This document shows, in pieces, positions 43,254 through 52,567 of a stretch of 64,000 bases of DNA. The stretch is from Chitinophaga filiformis (GTDB taxonomy: Bacteria; Bacteroidota; Bacteroidia; Chitinophagales; Chitinophagaceae). A program made the position numbers and the translations under genes. The stretch lies in the NCBI RefSeq assembly GCF_021646545.1, contig NZ_JAKIRP010000001.1, positions 682,001 to 746,000 of the forward strand, given 5' to 3'. Numbering within the stretch: the stretch's first letter is position 1; every line of letters starts with the position of its first letter. The notes beneath the pieces are model-generated. The model worked only from the letters and a program-made list of their open reading frames with translations, did not search any database and had not been told where the DNA came from.

Positions 43254-43964
43254 ATGTGTACGCCTTTCCATAATGCTTCGTGTACGAATTGCCAGGACCG
43301 CTTTGGATCAATTTTGTTCAAAGCGGAGAAGTGCAATCTGGAAGAGATTGAGTCTGCCAAGGTATGTACCACATACAAAAAAGGCCAGATCGTATTCCAG
43401 GAGGGCGCTTATCCCTTCGGCATTTACTGCGTGAATACCGGCAAGATCAAATTGTCCCATTGTGGCGATGACGGCCGCGAGCAGATCGTCCGTCTCTGTA
43501 AACCCGGCGACATTATCGGCTATAAGGCGCTCCTCAGTGCAGAACGTTACACCGCATCTGCCATTGCCCTGGACGATTCCTCCGTATGTTTCATTCCCAA
43601 AGACCTTTTCATGAGCGTATTGCAGAAAGATGCCAGCCTTTCCCTGGAAATGATGCGCATCCTGGCAAGCGAGCTCAGAAAGGCAGAAATGAAGATCACC
43701 CACCTGGCCCAGAAGCCGGTACGTGAACGTCTGGCAGAAACCCTGCTTTTCATTAAAGAGACCTATGGCGTGGAACAGGACGGTTTTACCCTCAACGTCC
43801 GCCTCTCCCGCGAGGAAATCGCCAACCTGGTAGGTACCGCTACAGAATCGGCCATACGCCTGCTCTCTGAGTTCAAAAAAGACGGATTGATCGAGTTACA
43901 GGGTAAAAAGATCCGCCTGCTCAACACCGAAGAACTGACCCGTACCGCCAACCTGCAGGATTAA
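43254..43964 (+). CDS. Crp/Fnr-family regulator of the cbb3 oxidase locus
   Basis: The 236-aa protein starts at 43254. The N-terminus is cysteine-rich (C2, C10, C13, C27, C38, C59; motif ASCTNCQDRFG), as in Fnr proteins that may bind an iron-sulfur cluster, although the spacing differs from E. coli FNR. A cyclic-nucleotide-type beta-roll follows (GKIKLSHCGDDGREQIVRLC, GDIIGYKALL). The C-terminal helix-turn-helix is SREEIANLVGTATESAIRLL; the recognition-helix Glu and Arg of FNR are kept, its Ser is replaced by Ile. It lies upstream of ccoI, whose promoter has an FNR-type box. Confidence 0.88.
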   Translation: MCTPFHNASCTNCQDRFGSILFKAEKCNLEEIESAKVCTTYKKGQIVFQEGAYPFGIYCVNTGKIKLSHCGDDGREQIVRLCKPGDIIGYKALLSAERYTASAIALDDSSVCFIPKDLFMSVLQKDASLSLEMMRILASELRKAEMKITHLAQKPVRERLAETLLFIKETYGVEQDGFTLNVRLSREEIANLVGTATESAIRLLSEFKKDGLIELQGKKIRLLNTEELTRTANLQD

Positions 43965-44217
43965 ATTCCAAGTCTCAGGTCTAACCCCGGATGTTCCTCA
44001 ACCTTTCTTTTAAGTCCATCCCTCTTCGTCGCTCCGCCGTCGCTTGTTCGTCCCTTGTTCGTCCATTCCTGGATTAGGATTTCCTGCCGTATTTAAGTTA
44101 GTACCCCTCATATAAAACCCAAACACTATGCGCTCAATTCCTTAGCATCAACTCCTTACAAAATAAGTATTTCCTATACTCTTTGTAAGTGCCCTACTAT
44201 AGTGCATTCGGTGAGAT

Positions 44218-44333
44218 AACCCATATATAACCCATATATAAGCCATATATGACCCATATATAACCCATATTTATAGAGATATGGGTTATATATGGGTTAT
44301 ATATGGGTATACAAAGGGTTATATATGAGATGT
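44218..44333. repeat. Inverted array of 11-bp repeats
   Basis: Five direct 11-bp units (AACCCATATAT twice, AAGCCATATAT, GACCCATATAT, AACCCATATTT; 44218-44272) are followed after 6 bp by units in the opposite sense (ATATGGGTTAT twice, ATATGGGTATA, CAAAGGGTTAT and a degenerate one; 44279-44333). The whole forms a 116-bp inverted repeat with one unit per helical turn, in the 514-bp gap between fnr and ccoI. The rest of the gap (43965-44217, 44334-44419) shows no gene. Confidence 0.9.
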
Positions 44334-44419
44334 ACAAGGGAGCTCTTCGGATCTCCACCCGTACCTGAAAGGTATTTCACGATGACATCTCCGGCCGCTG
44401 ACAACGATCAGCGCCCCTT

Positions 44420-44463
44420 TTGATACCCATCATTGTCTGTCCCCCGCCTTGCGGGTAGTTTTG
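44420..44463 (+). promoter_or_regulatory. ccoI promoter with FNR-type box
   Basis: TTGAT-ACCC-ATCAT at 44420-44433 matches the FNR consensus TTGAT-N4-ATCAA in 9 of 10 positions. A perfect -7 element TAGTTTTG lies at 44456-44463 and a TTG at 44433-44435 overlaps the box. The box is centred about 40 bp upstream of the predicted start, the class II activator position. ccoS has the same geometry. Confidence 0.7.
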
Positions 44464-44478
44464 CCAAAATCCTTTATC

Positions 44479-46872
44479 ATGGCAACAATCTCTGTCGCTC
44501 CCGATACCAAACTGCAATGTGCCCACTGTGGGGAAGACTGTCCGGACAGGAAAATAACCCTGGACGACAAGCACTTTTGCTGTGAAGGATGTAAACTGGT
44601 GTATGAGATCCTTAATGAGAATGGGCTCTGCGACTACTACACACTGAACAACAATCCGGGCCAGGCGCAGCGGATACCTGTAAGAAAAGATAAATTCGCC
44701 TTCCTGGACGACAAAAAAATACAGCAACAACTGATTCAGTTCCAGGACGATACACAAACACACATCACTTTCTATATTCCGCATATCCACTGCAGCTCCT
44801 GCCTGTGGCTACTCGAAAACCTGCACCGCCTCGACGCCGGCGTGCAAAGAGTGACCGTCAATTTTGCTAAAAAAGAGGCAATGATCATCTTCCGGCAGCA
44901 GGAAACATCTCTCAGACATATCGCGGAAACCCTGACCAGTATAGGATATGAACCCTATATCAGCCTGCAGGACCTCCGGCAGCAAAAGCCCCGCATACAA
45001 AGAGGACTGATCTACAGATTGGGGGTGGCCGGATTTTGCTTTGGCAATATCATGCTGCTTAGTTTCCCGGAATACTTTTCCCACTACGGTTATGCGGACG
45101 AAAAAATGAACCACATCTTCCGCTGGCTTAATCTTACACTGTCGCTGCCTGTCTTCTTTTACAGCGCACAGGTATTCTTTCGCTCCGCCTGGGGTGGCCT
45201 CAAAAGCGGCTTTCTGAATATTGACCTACCCATCGTACTGGCCATCATTGTTACCTTCGTCCGCAGCCTGACAGACGTTGTTACCGACAGCGGCGGCGGG
45301 TATTTTGACTCCATGACGGGTATTGTTTTCTTTATGCTCGTGGGGCGGATCCTGCAGGATAAAACCTATCAGGGATTATCTTTTGACCGCGACTATACCG
45401 CCTATTTCCCGATTGCCATTACCGTACTGAAAGACGGTCAGCAGGTACCTACGGCACTACCCGACATCAAAACCAACGATACTTTACTGATCCACAACCA
45501 GGAACTGATCCCTGCTGATGGGATCCTTGTAAAAGGTAACGCCATCATAGATTATAGCTTTGTAACCGGAGAAGCCGTTCCGGTGCAAAAAAGCCCCGGA
45601 GAGATCGTATATGCCGGCGGGAAACAACTGGAAGGGAATATTGAGATCCTGACGATCAAGGAAGTAGCGCAAAGTTATCTTACCAGCCTTTGGAACAGGG
45701 AGGAACTCAAAACGCCACAGGAGAAACCGCCCTCTTTCATTCACCTGCTGAGCCGTTATTTTACCTGGGTAGTACTCGCAATAGCCATTATTACGGCTAC
45801 TTACTGGTGGGCACACGATCCGTCCCGTATATGGCCGGCAGTAACAGCGGTGCTGATCGTTGCCTGCCCCTGTGCGCTATTGCTGGCGGCTTCTTTCACC
45901 AATGGGCATATTCTCCGCATCTTAAGCCGGCATCACTTATATCTGCGGAATGCAGATGCAATAGAAAGGCTTGCTGATGTAGATCACATTGTATTTGATA
46001 AAACGGGGACATTAACCGGCAAAGCCACCTCCAGCGTATCTTATCAGGGTATGCCGCTCACCAAAGAGAAACTATGGGCTATCGGCTCGCTGGCCGCACA
46101 ATCTACACATCCGCTCAGTAAAATGATCGCGTCTTTTTGTGGTAAGGATGAAACCCTGCCTATCAGGAATTTCAGATCAGTACCTGCGAACGGCATCAGC
46201 GGCTGGGTACAATATAATTTCATCCAACTGGGTAATGCAGCATTTACAGGCACCACCAACAAAATAGATACGGCCGGAAGCACCGTGTATGTAACTATTG
46301 ACGGACAACAGACCGGCTGTTTTATCATCCGCCATCACTACAGGGAAGGCATTCCCGCATTGTTGCAACACCTGCAGAGCAAGTATGCATTATCGTTGCT
46401 ATCGGGCGATAATGATGCAGAAGCAGCTTATTTACAGGAAATGATGGGATCTGCTGCCAGCCTGCATTTCGCGCAACAACCTGCTGACAAACTGGGGTAT
46501 GTCCTGTCGCTGCAGAAACAAGGCCATCGCGTACTCATGATCGGAGATGGTCTGAATGACGCGGGTGCATTAAAGCAAAGCGATGTCGGCATATCACTGA
46601 CGGAAAACAGTAACAACTTCACACCCGCCAGCGACGGCATTCTCGAAGCAGATCAGCTGATACAGCTGCCTCGTTTTATCAGGACCTGCAGGAACAACAA
46701 GCGTATTATTATCTTCACTTTTATCATCTCTCTCTTATACAATTTCATCGGTTTATTCTTTGCCGTACAGGGTATCCTGTCTCCGCTCACCGCTGCCATA
46801 CTCATGCCCGCCAGCTCCATCAGTATTGTACTGCTTACTTATGGTTTGAGCGAATGGATGGACAGACCATGA
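44479..46872 (+). CDS. ccoI: Copper-translocating P1B-type ATPase for cbb3 oxidase assembly
   Basis: CcoI/FixI delivers copper for the CcoN active site. The 797-aa protein starts at 44479. It has an N-terminal Cys-rich zinc-finger-like segment (CAHCGED, HFCCEGC), a heavy-metal-associated domain with HCSSCLWLLENL, membrane helices, the ion motif VACPCALLLAA, the phosphorylation site DKTGTLTGKA, and the hinge GDGLNDAGAL. The locus (ccoI, ccoS, ccoNO, ccoQ, ccoP, ccoG, ccoH) fixes the assignment over general copper exporters. The FNR-type promoter implies induction at low oxygen. Confidence 0.94.
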   Translation: MATISVAPDTKLQCAHCGEDCPDRKITLDDKHFCCEGCKLVYEILNENGLCDYYTLNNNPGQAQRIPVRKDKFAFLDDKKIQQQLIQFQDDTQTHITFYIPHIHCSSCLWLLENLHRLDAGVQRVTVNFAKKEAMIIFRQQETSLRHIAETLTSIGYEPYISLQDLRQQKPRIQRGLIYRLGVAGFCFGNIMLLSFPEYFSHYGYADEKMNHIFRWLNLTLSLPVFFYSAQVFFRSAWGGLKSGFLNIDLPIVLAIIVTFVRSLTDVVTDSGGGYFDSMTGIVFFMLVGRILQDKTYQGLSFDRDYTAYFPIAITVLKDGQQVPTALPDIKTNDTLLIHNQELIPADGILVKGNAIIDYSFVTGEAVPVQKSPGEIVYAGGKQLEGNIEILTIKEVAQSYLTSLWNREELKTPQEKPPSFIHLLSRYFTWVVLAIAIITATYWWAHDPSRIWPAVTAVLIVACPCALLLAASFTNGHILRILSRHHLYLRNADAIERLADVDHIVFDKTGTLTGKATSSVSYQGMPLTKEKLWAIGSLAAQSTHPLSKMIASFCGKDETLPIRNFRSVPANGISGWVQYNFIQLGNAAFTGTTNKIDTAGSTVYVTIDGQQTGCFIIRHHYREGIPALLQHLQSKYALSLLSGDNDAEAAYLQEMMGSAASLHFAQQPADKLGYVLSLQKQGHRVLMIGDGLNDAGALKQSDVGISLTENSNNFTPASDGILEADQLIQLPRFIRTCRNNKRIIIFTFIISLLYNFIGLFFAVQGILSPLTAAILMPASSISIVLLTYGLSEWMDRP

Positions 46873-46890
46873 TATGAATCAGTACCCGCA

Positions 46891-46934
46891 TTGAGCAGCA
46901 TCATCGTATCCGCATGCACGACAGGCTAGCTTTG
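46891..46934 (+). promoter_or_regulatory. ccoS promoter with FNR-like box
   Basis: TTGAG-CAGC-ATCAT (46891-46904) matches the FNR consensus in 8 of 10 positions, and a perfect -7 element TAGCTTTG is at 46927-46934. The centre-to-centre distance is 33 bp, the same as at ccoI. No good -33 TTG is present, as expected for an activator-dependent promoter. It would drive ccoS and the oxidase genes. Confidence 0.6.
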
Positions 46935-46959
46935 CTCATAGAATTTAAAACCAAATATT

Positions 46960-47175
46960 ATGAGCGTGATCATCATACTTCTCGGAGCCAGTCTGTTGGT
47001 GGCCATCTTCTTCCTCGCTGCTTTTATATGGTCAGTAAAGAGCGGACAATTTGAAGATGATTTCTCCCCTGCACACCGTGTGCTGTTCGAAATAAAACCG
47101 GCTGAAACAGGCTGCAAGTCGGGGAAGGCATGCAACAACACAAACTGCAAATCACGCATCTGCGACCACCATTGA
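46960..47175 (+). CDS. ccoS: cbb3-type oxidase assembly protein CcoS
   Basis: The 71-aa single-pass membrane protein has the CcoS pattern: an N-terminal helix (VIIILLGASLLVAIFFLAAF) followed by WSVKSGQFEDDFSPAHRVLF, with the conserved GQFDD-type motif. The tail is rich in cysteines (CKSGKACNNTNCKSRICDHH), which is not usual in Proteobacteria. CcoS is needed to insert cofactors into CcoN. It is the first gene of the oxidase operon. Confidence 0.92.
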   Translation: MSVIIILLGASLLVAIFFLAAFIWSVKSGQFEDDFSPAHRVLFEIKPAETGCKSGKACNNTNCKSRICDHH

Positions 47176-47227
47176 TTTTCCTTTCTATACTATCAACTCA
47201 TCTCTTATCATTCGTAATTGAACAAAC

Positions 47228-49354
47228 ATGTCTCTCGAAAAATTTTCGTACGATAACCGTACCGTGAAATGGTTTGCATACGCCTGTATCGGCTGGGGGC
47301 TGATCGGTATGCTGGCCGGGTTGTGGGCCGCACTGGCGCTGGTGCTGCCCGACCTTAACCTGGGTTACGCACCTACAACATTTGGTCGTTTAAGACCCGT
47401 ACACACCAATGCTGTCATTTTCGCTTTTGTGGGCAATGGCATCTTCATGGGTGTGTATTATTCATTACAACGCCTCTGTAAAACACGCATGTTCAGTGAT
47501 GTATTAAGTAAGATACATTTCTGGGGATGGCAGGCTATCATTGCCGGAGGCGCTATTACATTATTCGCCGGCTGCACTACCGGTAAGGAATATGCAGAAC
47601 TGGAATGGCCTTTTGATATCGCTATTACCCTGGTCTGGGTGGTGTTTGGAGCCAATATGCTGGGCACTATCCTTCGCCGTCGTGAAGCGCACCTGTATGT
47701 CGCTATCTGGTTCTACATCGGCACATGGGTAGCGATTGCCATGCTGCATATTGTGAACTCGTTCGAGATGCCGGTATCCTTCCTGAAAAGTTATTCCTGG
47801 TATGCGGGTGTGCAGGATGCCCTGGTTCAATGGTGGTATGGACATAATGCCGTGGCCTTCTTCCTGACCACCCCTTACCTGGGATTAATGTACTATTTCG
47901 TACCTAAAGCGGCCAACAGACCTGTATATTCCTATCGCTGGTCCATCATTCACTTCTGGGCGCTGATATTCATTTATATCTGGGCCGGACCGCACCACCT
48001 TTTATATACAGCCTTGCCTGAATGGGCACAATCGCTGGGTACCGTATTCTCCATTATGCTGATCGCACCTTCCTGGGGCGGTATGCTGAATGGTTTGCTC
48101 ACGCTGCGTGGCGCATGGGATCGCGTGAGAGAAGATGCTATCCTGAAATTCTTTGTGGTAGCGCTGACCTGTTACGGTATGGCTACGTTCGAAGGCCCTA
48201 TGCTGTCGCTGAAAAATGTGAATGCTATCAGCCACTATACCGACTGGACCATCGCACACGTACACGTTGGTGCATTAGGTTGGAACGGGTTCCTCACATT
48301 CGGTATCCTGTACTGGTTATTACCCCGTCTTTTCACCACTGAATTATATTCCCGCAAATGGGCGAATACTCACTTCTGGCTGGGTACACTGGGTATCATT
48401 TTCTATGTGATCCCATTATACTGGGCCGCTTTCACGCAGAGTATGATGTGGAAGCAGTTCACACCGGAAGGACAGCTGAAATTCCAGTTTCTCGAAACAG
48501 TGAATACCATCGTTCCAATGTATGCACTACGTGGCTTAGGCGGCGTACTGTATATCGGCGGTGTGATACTGATGATCGTCAACCTGGCCAAGACCGTACG
48601 CCGTGGCTCATTTGTAGCAAATGAACCCGCAGAAGCAGCGCCATTACCTAAAGTGATACATACTCACGGTAAAACGCACTGGCATAACTGGATTGAGCGC
48701 AGACCCATACAGCTGGCGGTTTTCAGCCTCGTAGTAGTAGCAATAGGTGGTATTCTCGAAATGGTTCCGACCTTCCTGGTGAGAAGCAATATTCCTACTA
48801 TCACCAGCGTGAAACCATATACGCCGCTTGAGTTGCACGGCCGTGATGTATATATCCGCGAGGGTTGTTATACCTGTCACTCACAGATGATCCGTCCTTT
48901 CCGCGATGAAGTAGCGCGCTATGGCGAATACTCCAAAGCCGGTGAATTTGTATACGACCATCCTTTCCAGTGGGGCTCAAAGAGAACAGGACCAGATCTG
49001 GCCAGGATAGGAGGAAAATATCCTCACTCATGGCACTACAATCATATGCTCGACCCTACGTCTATGTCTCCGGGTTCTATTATGCCGCAATATCCCTGGT
49101 TATTCGATGATAAAACAGACAAGGCAAAAACGCCTGCTATGATCAATGCCATGCGCAAACTGGGCGTACCGTATCCCGCTGGTTATGAAGCACAGGCCAA
49201 TGCAGACATGGCTAAACAGGCGCAGGAAATAGCAGCATCATTGAAGAAGGATAAGCTGGAAGTAGCGCCAGACAAAGAGATCGTAGCGCTGATCGCTTAC
49301 CTGCAACGCCTGGGTGCTGATATCAAAAATCCTGTGATAGCAGAGAAAAAATAA
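47228..49354 (+). CDS. ccoNO: Fused cytochrome c oxidase cbb3 subunits I and II (CcoN-CcoO)
   Basis: The 708-aa protein fuses the catalytic haem-copper subunit with the monohaem cytochrome subunit. Residues 1-~475 are CcoN with 12 or more membrane helices and the haem/copper histidines (PVHTNAVIFAFVGNGIF, WWYGHNAVAFF, AGPHHLLYT, HVHVGALGWNG). Residues ~500-700 are CcoO with a membrane anchor and the haem site CYTCHSQMIRP (C547). This fusion is common in Bacteroidota. It reduces O2 with high affinity in the inner membrane. Confidence 0.96.
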   Translation: MSLEKFSYDNRTVKWFAYACIGWGLIGMLAGLWAALALVLPDLNLGYAPTTFGRLRPVHTNAVIFAFVGNGIFMGVYYSLQRLCKTRMFSDVLSKIHFWGWQAIIAGGAITLFAGCTTGKEYAELEWPFDIAITLVWVVFGANMLGTILRRREAHLYVAIWFYIGTWVAIAMLHIVNSFEMPVSFLKSYSWYAGVQDALVQWWYGHNAVAFFLTTPYLGLMYYFVPKAANRPVYSYRWSIIHFWALIFIYIWAGPHHLLYTALPEWAQSLGTVFSIMLIAPSWGGMLNGLLTLRGAWDRVREDAILKFFVVALTCYGMATFEGPMLSLKNVNAISHYTDWTIAHVHVGALGWNGFLTFGILYWLLPRLFTTELYSRKWANTHFWLGTLGIIFYVIPLYWAAFTQSMMWKQFTPEGQLKFQFLETVNTIVPMYALRGLGGVLYIGGVILMIVNLAKTVRRGSFVANEPAEAAPLPKVIHTHGKTHWHNWIERRPIQLAVFSLVVVAIGGILEMVPTFLVRSNIPTITSVKPYTPLELHGRDVYIREGCYTCHSQMIRPFRDEVARYGEYSKAGEFVYDHPFQWGSKRTGPDLARIGGKYPHSWHYNHMLDPTSMSPGSIMPQYPWLFDDKTDKAKTPAMINAMRKLGVPYPAGYEAQANADMAKQAQEIAASLKKDKLEVAPDKEIVALIAYLQRLGADIKNPVIAEKK

Positions 49355-49381
49355 TCTGATCAATTGTAAATCTTAGTAGAT

Positions 49382-49546
49382 ATGAAATTCATCAATTACC
49401 TGCAATCTATTACAGGTGTAAGTATATACCCGCTGGCTTCCCTCTGCATATTTACCTTATTCTTTTTGGTGGCAGCATTCTGGGCATTCAAGGCTGATAA
49501 AGGCATGATAGACCATATACGGAACATCCCGCTGGATGACCGCTGA
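49382..49546 (+). CDS. ccoQ: CcoQ-like small subunit
   Basis: A 54-codon gene starts at 49382 (MKFINYLQSITGVSIYPLAS), has a single membrane helix (LCIFTLFFLVAAFWAFKADK) and ends HIRNIPLDDR. Position between ccoNO and ccoP, size and topology fit CcoQ, which stabilises the complex. The sequence is too short for more. Confidence 0.8.
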   Translation: MKFINYLQSITGVSIYPLASLCIFTLFFLVAAFWAFKADKGMIDHIRNIPLDDR

Positions 49547-49586
49547 TCGCAGCATGCTCATTTTATCATTTCCTAATCGCAACATT

Positions 49587-50681
49587 ATGAACAAGAAATC
49601 AATCACTATAACCGGCTTACTCCTTTTTACCCTATGCCTGCTGAATAGCCTGCCGGCAGCTGCACAATACAAGCCAACTCCGCCATCGGAGCTGGGGCAT
49701 CCGGTGGCTATTGTACTGCTGACGGTTATTGTAGGTCTGCTGATCGCTATTGCCATACTCGGCAGCGCTGTATTCAGCGCCATGGACATCTACCGGGAAC
49801 GCGTAAAAAGTGAAAAAGGTAAAACGATCGTTTCCATCGCGATCCTGGTAGCAGGGCTCTTTTCTTCTAACAGTCTGCTGGCACAGGAAGCAACTGAAAC
49901 CGCGAAACCTGCTGTCACCAATATCATCAGCGGACTGTCTGATACCTCTTTTTACCTGCTGGTCTCTGTTATCTCTCTGGAGATCATGATCATTATATCC
50001 CTGCTGTATACGCTGCGTGTACTGCTAGGTATTGAAAGGAAAAAGAAGGTGGCCGCTCCCGGCAAACCTGTAGTACACTGGTTTGAAAAGCTCAACAAAA
50101 CCAAAACACTGGATGCTGCTTCAGAAATGGAAGAAGATATGGGGCATGATTATGACGGTATCCGTGAGCTGAATAATCCCACACCGCCCTGGTGGAGATG
50201 GAGCTTCTATTTCAGTATGGTGTTTGCCGTTGTGTATGTCTGGCGTTTCCAGATAGCACATTCCGCACCCTCACAGGTGGAAGAACTGGCCATTGCAGAA
50301 GCTGCGGCAGCAGAGGCGAAAGAAGAATACCTGAAAAATGCGGCCAATAATATCGATGAAAATAGCGTAACGCTGCTGACTGGCGCAGATGATATTGCCG
50401 CCGGACAGAAACTGTTCTCCACCAATTGTGCAGCATGCCATGGACCTCAGGGCCAGGGCGTTGTAGGACCTAATCTGACAGATGATTACTGGTTACACGG
50501 AGGGCAGGTAAAAGCCGTGTTCAGCACTATTAAATATGGTGTGCCGGAAAAGGGGATGAAGTCATGGAAAGACGATTTCTCTCCTAAGCAACTGGCGCAG
50601 CTGACCAGCTATATCAAGAGTATACGTGGCTCAAATCCACCGAATCCGAAAGAGCAACAGGGCACATTAGAAAAAGAATAG
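49587..50681 (+). CDS. ccoP: cbb3 oxidase cytochrome c subunit CcoP (single-haem form)
   Basis: The 364-aa protein starts at 49587. It has several N-terminal hydrophobic segments, one a signal-like helix ending AAAQ, then VAIVLLTVIVGLLIAIAILG and later LLVSVISLEIMIIISLLYTL. The CcoP anchor follows (DYDGIRELNNPTPPWWRW, then a helix). Only one haem site is present, FSTNCAACHGPQGQG, with the axial Met in GMKSW; Proteobacterial CcoP has two. The N-terminal extension with two extra helices is typical of Bacteroidota. Confidence 0.92.
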   Translation: MNKKSITITGLLLFTLCLLNSLPAAAQYKPTPPSELGHPVAIVLLTVIVGLLIAIAILGSAVFSAMDIYRERVKSEKGKTIVSIAILVAGLFSSNSLLAQEATETAKPAVTNIISGLSDTSFYLLVSVISLEIMIIISLLYTLRVLLGIERKKKVAAPGKPVVHWFEKLNKTKTLDAASEMEEDMGHDYDGIRELNNPTPPWWRWSFYFSMVFAVVYVWRFQIAHSAPSQVEELAIAEAAAAEAKEEYLKNAANNIDENSVTLLTGADDIAAGQKLFSTNCAACHGPQGQGVVGPNLTDDYWLHGGQVKAVFSTIKYGVPEKGMKSWKDDFSPKQLAQLTSYIKSIRGSNPPNPKEQQGTLEKE

Positions 50682-50708
50682 ACCAGATTTAAGTAAACAT
50701 ATTTCGTG

Positions 50709-52091
50709 ATGGAAGAATCGTTCAGAGACAGCCTGGCGACTGTTGACAAACAAGGAAAACGCAGTTGGATCTATAGCCAGAAGCCGAAAGGTAAACTCTA
50801 TAACGCGAGGAGTGTGCTAAGCTTCCTTTATTTCCTTGCGTTTTTTGCCGGCCCATTCATTCAATTGAATGGCCGGCCCTTGTTTTTATTTAATGTCGTG
50901 GAAGGCAGATTTATATTGTTTGGCGCTATATTCTGGCCACAGGACTTCTTTATATTCGGCTTAGCCATGGTGGCGTTCATTCTCTTCATAGTAGTATTCA
51001 CCATGGCATTCGGCCGCTTGTTCTGCGGATGGGCATGTCCGCAGACGATCTTCATGGAAATGCTCTTCCGCAAAATAGAATACTGGATAGAAGGTGACGC
51101 ATCTGCCCAGAAACTTTTAAACAAAGCACCCTGGAACACAGATAAGATAGTGAGGAAGACTGGTAAGCATGTGCTCTACTATATGTTGTCCTTCCTGATT
51201 GCCAATACCTTCCTGGCCTATATCATCGGCATCAATAGTTTACTTGAAATAATAACAGGTCCGGTTACGGAACATACCACCGGCCTTGCCGCCATGATCG
51301 TTTTTGCAGGCGTATTCTATGGCGTGTTTGCCTTCTTCAGGGAGCAGGTATGTACCGTAGTATGTCCTTACGGACGCCTCCAGGGGGTACTGCTGGATAG
51401 AGATTCAGTAGTGGTAGCATACGATTATACAAGAGGAGAGCCCCGCGGGCATTTCAAGAAACAGGTGGATAACAACCTGGGCGATTGTATAGACTGCTAT
51501 CAATGTGTAAAGGTATGTCCAACTGGTATAGACATCCGGAATGGTACACAGCTGGAGTGTGTAAACTGTACTGCCTGTATTGATGCCTGCAACTTCATGA
51601 TGGAAAAAACAGGGCGCCCCCTTCACCTTATCCGCTATGCATCTGAGAACGGGATCGCCAACAAACAACCTTTACGCTTTACCACCAGGCTTAAATTGTA
51701 CAGTTCTGTACTGGTAATACTACTTACTGCCATCACCTGGATGCTGGTAAGTCGTAAACCAGTAAGTGGTACCATCATCCGTACAGCAGGTATGTTGTAC
51801 CAGGAAAGGGGAGCAGACAGCATCTCTAATCTTTACCGGATCAAACTGGTCAACAAAACAGCCAGCGACATCCCGCTCAGGCTCCGGCTGGAAGATGCCC
51901 CTGGCAAAATAGAACTGCTTGGTCATCAGCAGATAGTCGTAAAAGGCGAACAACAGGGCGAGGGCATCTTCTTCGTGATATTGCCCCGCACTGCCATAAA
52001 AAAACGTAAAACCACTTTACATATCACACTATATGCAGGAGACAAAAAGGCGGGCACCATCGGTACCACCTTCCTGGGACCTGCGCAGTAA
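50709..52091 (+). CDS. ccoG: cbb3 oxidase accessory protein CcoG (polyferredoxin)
   Basis: The 460-aa membrane protein starts at the ATG at 50709. It has about five helices, the GRLFCGWACPQTIFMEMLF motif, CTVVCPYGRLQGVLLDRDS, and two 4Fe-4S motifs (CIDCYQCVKVCPTGIDIRNG and CVNCTACIDACN), then a C-terminal immunoglobulin-like domain. CcoG reduces copper during assembly of the oxidase copper centre. It lies 27 nt after ccoP. Confidence 0.94.
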   Translation: MEESFRDSLATVDKQGKRSWIYSQKPKGKLYNARSVLSFLYFLAFFAGPFIQLNGRPLFLFNVVEGRFILFGAIFWPQDFFIFGLAMVAFILFIVVFTMAFGRLFCGWACPQTIFMEMLFRKIEYWIEGDASAQKLLNKAPWNTDKIVRKTGKHVLYYMLSFLIANTFLAYIIGINSLLEIITGPVTEHTTGLAAMIVFAGVFYGVFAFFREQVCTVVCPYGRLQGVLLDRDSVVVAYDYTRGEPRGHFKKQVDNNLGDCIDCYQCVKVCPTGIDIRNGTQLECVNCTACIDACNFMMEKTGRPLHLIRYASENGIANKQPLRFTTRLKLYSSVLVILLTAITWMLVSRKPVSGTIIRTAGMLYQERGADSISNLYRIKLVNKTASDIPLRLRLEDAPGKIELLGHQQIVVKGEQQGEGIFFVILPRTAIKKRKTTLHITLYAGDKKAGTIGTTFLGPAQ

Positions 52092-52121
52092 TTATATATC
52101 CTTCATCAAAATATTCAAGTC

Positions 52122-52559
52122 ATGAACTGGGGTCATAAAATCATTATCGTATTCATCCTTTTTGCGGCAGGTATCCTCACGCTGGTAACTAAAAGTATGC
52201 GTACCCGCATAGACATGGTTACGCCTAACTATTACGCGGAAGAGCTGAAATATCAGCAGGTGATCGACGGCAGGAGAGAAGCGCTTTCCCTTTCTGCACC
52301 TGTCAGCATCAACCAGTCAGATAAGGCTGTAGGTATTCTTTTTCCTGCTGAAATGCAGGGCATTTCTTTGACAGGCAAGGTGCTGTTCTACCGCGCATCA
52401 GACTCCCGCCAGGACGTCTCTGTACCGCTCCAACCCAATGAAAACGGGCTGGTGCTGGTCAGTAAGGAGCGGTTTCAGAAAGGCAATTACCGGGTGCAGT
52501 TGCAATGGGAGGCGAAAGGAAAGTCTTATTACCAGGAAAGTTTTGTAACCGTTAACTGA
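52122..52559 (+). CDS. ccoH: FixH/CcoH-family protein
   Basis: The 145-aa protein has one N-terminal membrane helix (IIIVFILFAAGILTLVTKSM) and a periplasmic domain with the FixH motif MVTPNYYAEELKYQQVIDGR. CcoH stabilises the oxidase and helps CcoI in assembly. It is 30 nt after ccoG and 8 nt before the next gene. Confidence 0.9.
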   Translation: MNWGHKIIIVFILFAAGILTLVTKSMRTRIDMVTPNYYAEELKYQQVIDGRREALSLSAPVSINQSDKAVGILFPAEMQGISLTGKVLFYRASDSRQDVSVPLQPNENGLVLVSKERFQKGNYRVQLQWEAKGKSYYQESFVTVN

Positions 52560-52567
52560 AACAGATT

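Noticed and set aside
44218..44333. Possible CRISPR array
   Set aside because: Units are 11 bp, contiguous and without unique spacers, and half of them are inverted; no cas genes are present.
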